Below, in pieces: positions 1 through 44,600 of a stretch of 64,000 nucleotides of DNA. The notes under the pieces are model-generated. The model had not been told where the DNA came from. It was given only the letters and a program-made list of their open reading frames with translations, and ran no database searches. How positions within the stretch are numbered: the first letter of the stretch is position 1; each line of letters starts with the position of its first letter. Made by a program: the position numbers and the translations under genes. The DNA lies in NCBI GenBank assembly GCA_012931725.1, contig CM022951.1, positions 1,784,551 through 1,848,550 of the forward strand, in the 5' to 3' direction. Source of the stretch: Litsea cubeba. Lineage: Eukaryota > Streptophyta > Magnoliopsida > Laurales > Lauraceae.

Positions 1-32828
<32,828 letters not shown>

Positions 32829-34790
32829 TAGGGCTGTGAAATCAGATTCAGCAACTCTCCCAAAATGTAAAGGCCTAAAATGATTTGTATTATGTGGGCC
32901 AATTTTTTTAACAGCTTTTCCTTTTGAGATGAGCATACGATAATGTCTTCTTTCTTTTGATATTTTTAATCTAGTAGGAAAATCTGTGTCCTCTGCATGT
33001 AAAAATGAAGCCTTCTAGCCTACTTGCTTGCCTGCCTTTGCTTTCTCTGCTTTAGGTTTGTCATCTAGATACAGTCGCCCCTATGACATAACCAACTGGG
33101 GTCAGTTGTCTTGCCTATTCCCTTGTGTCCCATTCGTGACATGTTTTGGAGTCAAGCTGCCTATTCCCCTGTTATTTCTGTTGCTGGCTGACTAATTAGA
33201 ATGGTACTTGTAAGTGCAGTCGCTTTAAATGTGTCGATTAATACTTGATTCCATTGGCTTTTGCTGCTTGATGACTTGTTGCATTAGGAAAGGCATTCTA
33301 CTGAATTGGCTTAGGACTCTTCTGGTTTCTGTAATGTGTTCCTGCTTTTGTTATTCTGATAGTCAGTGGTTGCTACTTTATAACTCTTTGTTCTATCTAC
33401 TAGCCAGCTTTAGCTCGTACTTCATTCCAGCAATCTCATCTCAGCTATATGTGGGGATTGATTACCAGATCAGTAACTATTGTTTTACCTCATGATGGCC
33501 AGATGCGGCAGGTGATCCGGATTTTACACATAAAAATTGAAGTATTGGATGTAGTACCACATGATGTGTTGCCCATTTTTAAGTATCCGTGCATCATAGG
33601 TGTTACCACAGGTCATGGTGGGATCCACCGTATTGAGAACCTGGATCATGAACAAAAGCATCTCTATGAATTCAATCTTATGCAAAGAAATCGTATGCTA
33701 ATAAATCTCTTCCTCGAAAGTGGCTAAAATTTATAAGATAGATAAATAAAAGGCGAAGATTCGCAAATGACCATCAACTAACTATCTTTATGGTTGAAAA
33801 TAATAACCAACCACCACCCCCATAAATGAAATCCTTGAAAAGTCAAGGTCTAATCTCGGTGGCCATCGTCCTTTTAACATTCACTAGCTGGAACACATTT
33901 TACCATGAATATCTAAAAATTCAATTCCATGCAAACAAAGTGGCACTTTCTCTCTCCATAGAAAAGTAGAGAGCCACCAATCATGTTGGATAATTCCCAG
34001 AGGCATGCTTGACAACCATATTTCATATTAAAATAAAATTTTGATTTGTTCTCACATGATTTGGTGTACCTGTCTTTATGTAGTTTATTTATTTATTTAT
34101 TTAAAATTAACATTTTAAAGATTTTGAAGTGTAGAAAAAAGGAGTTGAACTTAGTGATTCGTGTAATTCTCTTCCTTAGCTAGAGCTTGTCATGTCAATC
34201 CGGTACTCAGGTGAGGGAGCCTACCCCTAGAAACAAACAATTTTGTTTTTAAAAGAAAAAAGCCCAAGGGCCGAGCTTTGACATTTTTATTTGCAGAGGG
34301 TCGGGCTTGGACACTACTTAGGCTCGTATTAGGCCCTTCTATTTTTTATTTTATTTTACATAATATGTATTTAAATATATTTTTTCTTCTTTTTTATGTC
34401 AATTTTCTTCATATCTATTAGTGATTTCCACATTTGTTTTATTTGTTTGTAATAGAGTTAATTAGAGGAGAATGTTAAGGTGGTTTGGACTACGGGTAAG
34501 AATTGGTTGGGCTATGGTTAGGTCCATGGTGTATCTGGCTTGAATCTGAAATGGTTTATACACAACCCATTTCCATACCTATACAATGGGGGACCCAAAT
34601 TTATGTCTGAACTCACATGGAATGCCCAAAACATATATCCTTATCTGATTTGGATCTGAACCCATCTCTCCTTTTCTTCTTTGTCTCATCATGAATTTTG
34701 GCCCAATCCCATTAATTTAAACCTGTGGGGATTTTGTTGGGCAAGGAAAAATAAGCATTGCAAATATGTTTCAATCATAATTACTAGAAG
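32829..34790 (+). other. RFC1 3' flank and proximal intergenic DNA
   Basis: The RFC1 3' untranslated region must start at 32829, but no poly-A signal can be chosen with confidence. Small open frames at 33229-33495 and 33449-33727 have no recognisable domain. The rest is AT-rich intergenic DNA with no visible gene. Confidence 0.5.
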
Positions 34791-34795
34791 GGTAA

Positions 34796-34935
34796 TGTTC
34801 AGGTGGGAACTGTTCTCACATATTATGTGAGAATTTTTTTGTGGGGCCCAATTGTGGGCCACATTTGGGAATGGATCCAGGGGGGATGGAAAGATCTATG
34901 TAAGACCCCCCCAAGATCTCGTGTTCAGCAAATTT
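34796..34935 (-). repeat. Partial copy of the intron-21 MITE
   Basis: GGGTAATGTTCAGGTGGGAACTGTTCTCAC-type sequence, then TATTATGTGAGAA, GGGGCCCAATTG and GGATGGAAAGATC, matches the reverse complement of about 31950-32079. The second end is missing, so it is a truncated copy. Confidence 0.7.
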
Positions 34936-37900
34936 TTCTAACGAACTTTACATTCAGATTTTGTTTATAAACAAACATAAAAAGTATAATATGAATTCCA
35001 TGTGTAGCACCCAATGTTGAAATGCTCTTGAATGGTAAAGGGGCCCACTTGAGATGGAGTGTTCGAATTGTGTTTCTCTACCATATGGAAGATCCATGAG
35101 ATGACTAGGTGCATGAAAAAGTACACGACGAAAATGGCGTTTTCAAATGGAATGGACTAGCACCAATCCTTTTTAATAATATAAGAAGACAAAATCATGA
35201 ATGCCTTGTAATGCAAGGTTGGCAAAAAACTATTTAGGTCATTGCTCACAGTCTTTTTAAATGAGTTTGATTAAAATCAAACACTCAATTTCAGAAAAGG
35301 ACTAAAACAACTTCTTAACATTTAAATACCAACAGTTATATTGATGATGTAGGGCAAGAGGCATGTAATATTTGCTAGATAGCAATTTTCTGGACTCAGG
35401 TTAGTGTCTTTTGTTCATGTTCTTTTTCTGGACTCAGGTTAGTGTCTTTTGTTCATGTTCTTTTCTGTCAGATATGAAAGTGGAATTCACATGTGAAAGT
35501 TAAGTAAAGATATTGAAAATGGAAAATTTTTACTCATGTAATGTGCTAGTTTGAATGAGTTCCCTATAGATATAAATCAGGGATGGTGTTTGTTCCTGAC
35601 TATAGTTACCTCATTCACAATATTTCGTTGAGTTTGCAATTCACAATTTGAGACTTAGTTTTATTACGAAATTTAATAGAGTAGGTTCATTTGATTCGCT
35701 TCTCAACTCGTACGCTTTGGAGGTCACGTTCGAGAAGTTTGATGGACTAGTGCATTTGTGCGCGCGCGCTATAATTCCATCACTAGAGCGCTAATCTTAA
35801 ATCCAAATTATTCAAAATTAACTGTTATTTACATTTAATCTAGGCAAAATTTCACTTCAATCAAAAGTTAAACTCACACCCAAAATGATTATGTGAAAAT
35901 CACATGGTTGAAATAAAAGCTAAAGTAAAATCTCATGGTTACTGGTGATCAATCTTAGGGTGTGGCTGACTTTGATTGGACTTGGGTTAGCCCTAATACA
36001 TGGGGGTGTATTGCTTTTGAGTAACTCGGACTTTTGGATAGACACCACTAGATGAGATTAGCTCATTAATAATTCATGAATCAAACTACCAATTGTTTGA
36101 AAAAAAATAACTATTTGTAGTTTGATGTCGCCCTCCCACATCCAACATTTGATAACTTTTCTCTGATTTAAGGTGACATCATCTTCATTTCTCATCAGCT
36201 CTTAGTCTGCTGTTTAATTTTTCAAATCTCTTATGGGCTCTTGCATGCATTTTCAACCTCACAAATCACCATCTTCATTTCAAACCAACTCAATATTGTC
36301 CACACTTACAACTCCCAGACGAAAAACTAGATGACAAACACTACTCAACAACATCACCATCTCCCTTATACGAGCCAAACATTAGGCACAAATAACATAC
36401 AAATATGTAGGAGGAGGTTGTATTGTATATGAAGCTATGAGCTGAGAAATGGAGAAAATGATAAGAAGAAAGAGATGATTTTTTTTTTCAAGCAGGGAGC
36501 TAAAGGGTGTGTATATAGCCGACCCCACCTAGTGGAAAAAGGCTTGGTTTGATTTGATTTAGGGAGCTAAATGATTTGTATAGGATACTCAACGTAGCTT
36601 TCATACTCACACCTCATAAAAAGTTCTTCTTATGCTTTCTCAAAGAGAGGAAAGGGAAAGGGAGTGGGATTACATGCTGTCAATTTTTTCCTTTTCTTCA
36701 TTTTCTGCTGTAAGAGTTAGGATCCGACAGTGGGTTCACTTGGGAAGAATTTAGTTAATTAAAAATAAATTGCCCTCTCTTAAATGGGTCTTCCTTAAAT
36801 TTCACATTGATAGGATTTGGATGTGCAATCAGGCTGATAATGTATAAAAAAATGTAAATAAAATAGTGCAAGAATTCAAATGGTTTACAGTAATTAATTT
36901 CATGGTGCCAATCCACTAGCAGCATAGTGGATGGGTATCTCCCTCGCCTTAGACACAATCAGGGGTCAATCCTTGATTAATCTGTTCAAGAGAGAATTGT
37001 GATTGCGTGCGTGTGGGTGTATATATTAGAACAAAAAAAGAAAGTAATAATAATAATAATGCAGTAGACCTAGCTCCTATTAGAGTGAGATTTTGCTATG
37101 ATTCATACAAGAGGAGGCATTTTTCTTGAGGATCAAGCTTTTCATAAACAGGCCTCACAAATAAGCCTAACAATATTAGGTTTACTGACCCGCATTAAAT
37201 GGGTTGAGTTAGGGTTAACTTGATAACCTGCATGACCTGTATATACTTTTTCCAAAATATATATCATATAGATACTTGGATAAAAGACTGGCAGACCATT
37301 CCACTTTTCCTACGTTCATATAGTTCTTGAAATGAAGATATGCTTGGCATAAGAACTTACAATGGACCAGAAATAGATGGATTGATTGAATACATGGGCA
37401 GAGACTTTAGAGTTTTGGTCAGGTTAACTAGGTTGCACCGCCAAATTTGTGGGGTCTGCAGGTAAACACAAGTCTGGTAAGGTTGACCCACATTGGATAC
37501 GGGTTGAAAAATCTGACCTGTTTTAAAAATAGGTCGTTTATTATAGCTTGGTGTCCAAACTGTGAACCCCAAATGTTGACCCATCCCAATCTATTTTCCA
37601 CCCCATAGACAATCCCCTTGATGAGTTCGAATCTTTGAGGATGGACTCACATTATATAATATAATTGATTATTACTCATAATATATATAGTCAGTATCAT
37701 TATTAATATATAATTATTCATACTATCAATATATAGTTGGGGGTTTTATTACAGAAAAATTAAGCTTAAAATTTGATTAAACGAATTTATGAAGAAAATT
37801 AATAAAATTACGGTAAAGTTGTTCGTACATTTTTAGACCAAACTACCCTCATTGACGATATTGTCAAAGACCTGCCACTCCTCCTCCTCTTCTTTTTCTT

Positions 37901-38090
37901 CTTCCAGCTTCACCTAACCCACCATATGGATGATTTCTCTTTTGTCTAGAATATATGCATGTTTCCCCTTTTGTCTCTATGTAAATCAACACAAAAATCC
38001 ACAATCTTATTCAAGTTTGGTTAAACTATCTCAAAATTAAATACGAAATATTAAAGAAGAATTCATTTCGATATAGAAGTATAAAAAGGT
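34936..38090. other. Intergenic DNA, few features
   Basis: Contains a 38-bp tandem duplication (35390-35427 and 35428-35465, unit CTGGACTCAGGTTAGTGTC and on), a GCGCGCGC patch at 35760, and a SINE-like tail at about 36519-36560 (GCCGACCCCACCTAGTGG followed by AAGGCTT). I see no gene on either strand. Confidence 0.55.
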
Positions 38091-38094
38091 AAAG

Positions 38095-38334
38095 TGAATG
38101 GGTCTTGCTATGAGGCTCCTCGTTGCAACCTGGAGGTGTCCGCTTCGAATCTTGGTAGAGGCTCCAGGTGACGACTTGGTGGTGTCCAGTCTTTGGGTTC
38201 AGTGTGCATTCTGAAACATTAAGTGGTGGTCGAGGGTATGGAAGCTACCAGAGCCCCATAAAGTGCGGCTGTGGTGGTGGATTTCTCTCGTCAGCGATCA
38301 ACCCCTAGCGGGGACTTAACTTGAAAAAACAAAA

Positions 38335-38363
<29 letters not shown>
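38095..38363 (+). repeat. SINE-like segment ending at a 29-base poly-G
   Basis: A 240-bp island, richer in G+C than its surroundings, contains GCTTCGAATCTTGG (about 38140), close to a Pol III B box, preceded some 35 bp upstream by TGCTATGAGGCTC, a weak A-box match. It ends CCCCTAGCGGGGACTTAACTTG, then A-rich, then 29 consecutive G (38335-38363). The layout suggests a tRNA-derived SINE, but no target duplication was found and the A box is poor. Confidence 0.35.
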
Positions 38364-38365
<2 letters not shown>

Positions 38366-40118
38366 TTCATTGGTCAAATTGATCACGTGATTGAGAATTT
38401 GGGTTTTTCCTAAAGTAAGATTTAGGTTTTTCATTCTTTTGGTATTAAAACTTGGTTTAAAAATACTGAATATCATCATATATTTTAGTATCTTGCAAAT
38501 CTGATGGTAGTTTGTCAGTTCCAAATCTCTCATTGTTTGGGTCCTAAGATTGTGTAAATATCCCCAATTCATAGGGACTCTTAAGATTAAAAAAACTTGA
38601 AAACAGGGCTATTTGGGACTAGCCATGGAGGACTACTTGATAAATCCCTACTGGTCAAAATTATATGGACATAATTTGTAGGAGAGAACATGAGTTGCAG
38701 GAGATCAAAGGCGAAGAGGCTGAGCTGCAGGTTTTACAATATTGTCAATTCATTGATGATATATATCGTCAACTAGATGATGATACCGTCAATGTCTTTA
38801 CATGATTTGAACTTCAGTTTTTATACAGAAGTTAAGTTAATTGACTGATACAATCCTAGATAGAAACAAATTGGAAATGAATCAGAAATTCGAAGGAAAA
38901 AAGGCTGAAAAGTTGCTGGAATTTACTGCTATGTAAGAGCGTTTATGGCCAGAGATGAGAATATTGTCAATTCATTGACAAAATCATCCATTGATAAGTT
39001 TCATATTTGACCTTGAGTTTATTTTTTTTCCCATAGTAAAGTGAACATATTGAAGTCATCCAAGGTAGGGAGAAACTTGAAATGGGTCTAAAATCTGAAG
39101 GGAAAAAAAAAATCATACAAACACTACAAAACATCTTCATACAAATGCATTAAAACACATCTTAATGTGTGTACAAATACAAATATACAAAACATCTTCA
39201 CACAATTACTAAAAAACATCTTTCAACAATCTATTATCCATGATACAGGATTGGTCTAATGTAACATGGCAAAAAATAAAAAATAAAAAAATAAAAAACC
39301 CATCACTTCACACTTCATTTTGGGGATTTAATGAAGGCACTTTGACGGTATTATCAACTATATAACTGATGATATAGACAATGGGGTATTCTCTAAAAAA
39401 AAAAAAATGCACAAACCACTGGCCCATAGCTTCATTTTGTTTTCATAAAACCGTTTAATCAGATTTTTAACTTAATTATTTTGTAAAAAACACATAAAAC
39501 AAACATGCAGGCATGTGTTTTTTATTTATCAGTAAAGTGAATGTCGAGTAGTATAAAAGACAATGGTTAGGTAGAAGTGAGGTATATATAGTTTCTAATA
39601 AAGTAAGAATGCATTTGTTTCTACGAGACAAAGTAATCTGAAACGAGATGAGAAGTCAATAAGTGGTAATTAACCACTTTACTTGTTCTTATGAGGTGGA
39701 GTTTTTTGGAGGCTGGTAAATTAGTAAAGTTTCAATTTTTTAGTGGTTGAAGCTTTATTTTTGCGCTTGTTGTGACAAACCAAAGTAAAGTTTTTGACAA
39801 CTAAAATTACTTCACCACATAGTTTACTTCAAATATTGACTCATGTACATAGTTTAACATCATGCTTTGTAGATAGGTGGAGAGTGAAATTATTGTGCAG
39901 CCTGCAACCATGTAAATAGTGATAGAGATAGAGAGAGATACAGAATATAATGATAGAGAGAGAGATAGAGAATACTTATATACGGAGAAGGGTGTGGATG
40001 ATACTAGGACATTCTTATTGGTGATTCTTGTCGCACAAAAAACATATAGAGAGATTTTGAGATTCTTGTCGCACAAAAACATGGAGAGAGAGAGAGGGGG
40101 AGATGCTTCCACCTCACC
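38364..40118. other. Intergenic DNA, no gene seen
   Basis: AT-rich sequence. GATA/GAGA-rich patches lie at about 39918-39972 and 40083-40102, and a direct repeat of GAGATTCTTGTCGCACAAAAA-like sequence at about 40020-40080. No conserved frame. Confidence 0.55.
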
Positions 40119-40602
40119 TAGGCCTGTTAATTTAGCCCGTTGAAATGAGTACACGGCCTGGCCCGGCCCGGCCCGAACTCATATATTTTTGGCATTACTT
40201 ACTGTGAGCATGCAACTTACGGCTGTGATTAGTGAGCTAGCAATAAAAAAATTAAGAAGAACGTTGATGCTAAACCTGTAAAGTACATCTTCCAAAATAA
40301 AAATTACTAACCCCCACAAAGCTACATGTCCGCCATGTTGCTTGTTGAATTGTATTGCCTGTCTCAAGCCCGAAAAAAAGGAGGGTTTAAAATCCGGTGA
40401 TAGTATAGGAATAATTAGAGAATGTTGATCTTATGTTCAAGATCGTACTAAAAATCAGGCCCGAACCTGCACGGAATGAGACTTGACATAGGCCCGCTCA
40501 ATTTAGGGCAGGGATTGGATAACCCGGGGTAGGCCCGTCCAATATTCGGGACGGGATTGAACAACCCATGCCCAAACCCGGCCTGACCCATTAACAGGCC
40601 TA
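40119..40602. mobile_element. Non-autonomous hAT element, 484 bp
   Basis: The ends are a perfect 13-bp inverted repeat, TAGGCCTGTTAAT. It is flanked by ACCTCACC (40111-40118) and ACCTCAAC (40603-40610), an 8-bp target duplication with one mismatch. Subterminal DNA is rich in GGCCCGG and GCCCG. No transposase is encoded. The combination of 8-bp duplication and TAGGCCTGTTAA-type ends identifies a hAT family different from the CAGGGGC group elsewhere in the window. Confidence 0.88.
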
Positions 40603-41290
40603 ACCTCAACTGATGCTTCTATACACTATAGGTTACTTCCTAAACGACACCATAGTTAGGCACTTTTTGTTGTATGGTCCCTGCATCAGACGTCAGTTGG
40701 GGTTACTCTTTTTGGAATATTTGTGTGTAACCTTTTCTCTTTGACAGCACGAGCTGCAGGATATGGGATGTGCACACCTGACACCCATTAAAAACTCCAA
40801 ATTAAGGGGTCTATTTTGCCATGAGAGTTGTCCCTAGAATATACTTATTGCCAGAATGACTGGTTGTGTTGGTGCTGAGCTTGTTAAAGAACGTTACGTA
40901 GGAACGGTTCTCACCTATCATTCCTCTCATACATACTTTCTGCGAAAAAAAAAAAAAGAAGTAGAAGTAACTTCAATGGAAGTAATTTAAAAAAAAAAAA
41001 AAAACTTTGATGGAAGTAAACTTCAATGAATAGCAGTGCTAAGTAAAAGGTGGGATGAAAATAGCCACTTACTTCACTAGTAACTCACGGCAGTTCTCAC
41101 ATGGTTGTCTAGGATTTGAATCCCGGATACCCCACCTTTTTCTACTTATATGAGATTGTTTTTTAATTTATGGGGACTGTCTTCTCGTGTGCTTGTGGGA
41201 GGCTGCATCACAGAATTAAAAAAAGTAAGAGGTAGGACAGCCACTTTGAACTTAACAGGTGGGACCCACCGATGTGTTTATAGCTGGGGA
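40603..41290. other. Intergenic DNA with poly-A tracts
   Basis: A13-A14 runs at about 40950 and 40990 separate near-repeats of AAGTAACTTCAATGGAAGTAA. GGAACGGTTCTCACCTAT at about 40898 resembles the end of the intron-21 MITE. No gene seen. Confidence 0.5.
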
Positions 41291-41597
41291 CTCTAGATAT
41301 GTCCGTTTGGCATTTTACTTTGAAAATCAAGTGGAGTTGAATGAAATAAAAAGTATGAATAAAATATATAATGGGATATGATGGTATTTTATTTTTAGTT
41401 GTTTGGGATGGAATATTGTTGACTTTTGGTATGGAAAATGTATTTTTTTTTTTGTCTTTTAGTTAATAAATGTAATTACTTTTTAATTTTTTGTTGAAAA
41501 AATTGGAGGGAATTTGATAAAAAAAATGCTTTTGATGTGATGTGTTAGTGACTTTACTCCACTCAGGACTTTAAGTGGAAACCCAAACGAGCAGATT
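41290..41597. mobile_element. hAT-like MITE just upstream of the Csl gene
   Basis: GTCCGTTTGGCATTTTACTTTG...AAGTGGAGT at the left is mirrored at the right by ACTCCACTCAGGACTTTAAGTGGAAACCCAAACGAGC. Such (T)CCGTTTGG ends are common in plant hAT-type MITEs. I could not identify a clean 8-bp target duplication, so edges are approximate. It ends about 20 bp before the presumed TATA box. Confidence 0.55.
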
Positions 41598-41616
41598 GAA
41601 TACCCATCTCTCTCTC

Positions 41617-41625
41617 TTTATAAAC
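41617..41625 (+). promoter_or_regulatory. Probable TATA box of the Csl gene
   Basis: TTTATAAAC lies about 70 bp before the start codon, after a TCTCTCTCTC pyrimidine patch typical of plant core promoters. Transcription would then begin near 41650, leaving a short 5' leader. Confidence 0.55.
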
Positions 41626-41695
41626 AGAGTAGGAATCCTACTTATAAAAATAGCAGAGCCTCCTAGGCCACAATCTATCACCTTACCCTTCTACT

Positions 41696-44600
41696 ATGGC
41701 CAACCCCATTTCCCTCCCTCTCCAAGAGAAACTCCCTCGAAAGAACACTCTCAAAAGAGCTTCAGATCTCTTCATCTTCATTCTCCTCCTCTCTCTTTGT
41801 TCCTATCGTCTTCTCCACCTCACTACACATGGACTTGTGTGGCTCCTCGCCCTTGCATGTGAGTCATGGTTCACCCTCATGTGGTCCTTGATTATGAACT
41901 CAAAATGGAATTTGGTCGACCACAAAACATACCCAGACCGCCTCACAAAAGGGTATGCATCAATAATCAAATAGCCAAGTGGCTGTTTCATTAAACCATG
42001 GTAATCAAAATCTTCATTTTCATTTTTCCTTGACACTGTTTGGTTGTGTATGCTATGTTATTCTTTAGGTTGAGAGAGCTTCCACCAGTGGATATGTTTG
42101 TCACAACTGCAGATGTTTCGCTCGAACCGCCTATTGTAACGGTGAACACTGTGCTTTCTCTATTGGCTGTGGACTACCCTTGTCACAAGCTAGCCTGTTA
42201 CGTATCGGATGATGGATGCTCTCCTATCACCTTATATTCATTGATTGAAGCTTCCAAATTCGCCCAGCTCTGGGTTCCTTTCTGCAAGAAGTATAGTATT
42301 AGAGTCAGAGCTCCTTTCATGTATTTCTCAACCAGACCAGAAATCCCAAGTGGGGTTTTGGAGGAGGGCTTTCTGCATGATTGGAGAAGGATGCAGGTAA
42401 TTGAAGATAAGGGGAAATTTACAGATAGACACTTTATATTTCTTATATTTACATAAACAACCTCTAATTTTATTTTTCCAATTCTTCTTTTCAATGATGT
42501 CCTATGTCCATCATACATCAACAGAATCTTCCAAGTATTTCAGCTGGTTATTCTAACCAACATCATCAATTCATTGGACAAAACAATAATTTTGAATCTC
42601 GAACGATATCGGAGGCTTTTTTTGTAATTTTGGAAATTATATTCTCACTGCCATTAGTATTATCCCTACAAAAAAAAAAAAAAAAAAAGGAATACAAAAA
42701 AATCATAATTTTAATATGTTCATTAAAATTCCCAATTTTCTGAAAAGAATTTACATTTAAATAGCCAACCACCTCAATACTGCTCAAACCTTTGTTTCCA
42801 ATCATGTTGACTGAATCCAACTAGTGTTTTTCTAAAAGTACACAAAATGTGCTTATCTTACAATTATTTTCAGTAAACCACATGTGGGACATATGGTTCA
42901 AAGAATCAAAATGTTAAATATAGATGCTAACTGTAGTTAAAGAGCAATTTCTTCCTTTTTGAGTGTTTTCAGTGGAAACCCGTCAATTAAAATGGATCAA
43001 GACTTTCTTGGATTTTGACCATGGTCAATGTTGCAGACAAAAAAAATAAATATGATATTTAGTAAAATATTGAAAAAAAGCAACTCATTCGCTGCTTATT
43101 TTTTCCTGCCGTCTGTTTTAATGATTTTTTGTTGGTTGGTTTTGTCTGGGCCACTGGCCTCTTTTCTATGGTGGATTGGTTTGGTTTTTCTTTTAGGGCA
43201 AATTGGACGGTGACTTTTTTTTTCTTGGCTTTTACTACCTTTTTATTGAAAGTGTACATATCTATGTGTACGACCGTACGCAGGAGAAAATTATCCATAC
43301 TCTATGATAAGTTTAAAACGTGTTAGTCGAAACAGTGGTCCCAAACAATAATTAAGAGAATCTAATTTTACCAATTCAAGAAATGGTGCTGATCATTTTA
43401 ACATTGCTATCTCCTGAATTTTTGTAGTAGAACCACAATCTAATCCAGTGTCCCTATAAACACTTCAAACTTCTCATCATGTGCATGTTTGTTTCCTCCT
43501 GTGTGCAGAGTGACTATGAAGGACTAAAACGAAAAATAGAGGAAGCAGCTAAGAAACCTCTTCCATTTCCTCTCACTGGTGAATTTGCAGAGTTTTCCAA
43601 CATTGAGCGTGGAAACCATCCAAGCATAGTTAAGGTATGGTTTGGTGACTAAAGAAGCTGTAGCTAGTGACCTTTCTTAAGCAAACATTTGATCAGGATG
43701 TGTGAGCTTTAATATTTTCAATTTTGTTTTGTTCTGTAATGATGTCTGTAGGTTATATGGGAGAACAAGGACAAGGTTCCAAATGGGGTGCCACATCTTG
43801 TATATGTTGCCAGAGAGAAGAGGCCAAAGCAAGCCCATCACTTCAAAGCTGGGGCCATGAATGTTCTGGTAATTTAATTTGTGAAAGCTTACGTACCAAA
43901 TAGGCCCAACTTGGGCCACACAAAGATCTGCTTAAGGCGGTTGGGCCCAATAAACTGTATAATGGATCACCTCCTGCCCAACTCTAATTGTTCGGAGGTT
44001 GGATCAGAAACCAAATCCAACCCGAATGAAACCCGAAGCCAACTCAAACTATGAATTCCCTACCCGAGTGCGACTTGGATGGACTCGATTGACTCGGAGT
44101 TGACTCAGTTATGTGATGTACAATATAAATTATTGGGTGCTCTTCTAAGGGTATAAAATTAGGAAATATATATGCTTTGTATGAAGTATAGTGTATATTA
44201 TACTAATACAAAGTGTATATATATAGGGAAATTTACATATATAACAGCCTGCATTTGTCTCTTATATAGTTATAAGAATCCACTTCTACTCTTGAATATT
44301 ACACAAAAAACTTGACTAGAGATCAAAAGCTAAAAACAATTGCTCAGAAAGATGATCAAAACCACCATTTAACCACAGCAACTCTCCATAGTTTATAACA
44401 TTAGTTAAAGTTAACATTGTAAACAAACTATAATAATTTAAACTAATGTAAAACTACCATATATGTATGCATGGTAACAATAGGTAATTTACAAATAGGA
44501 CTGTAACCAGCATCTTGGTGCATGTGGGTTATTCTAATCAGTTTCAAACAATAAGTTTAAGAGAAACTATTGTAAGGTAAGAATATATTTGTCTTTTTAT

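Noticed and set aside
33229..33727. Two small frames downstream of RFC1
   Set aside because: No domain, no supporting context; possibly 3' UTR or intergenic DNA.
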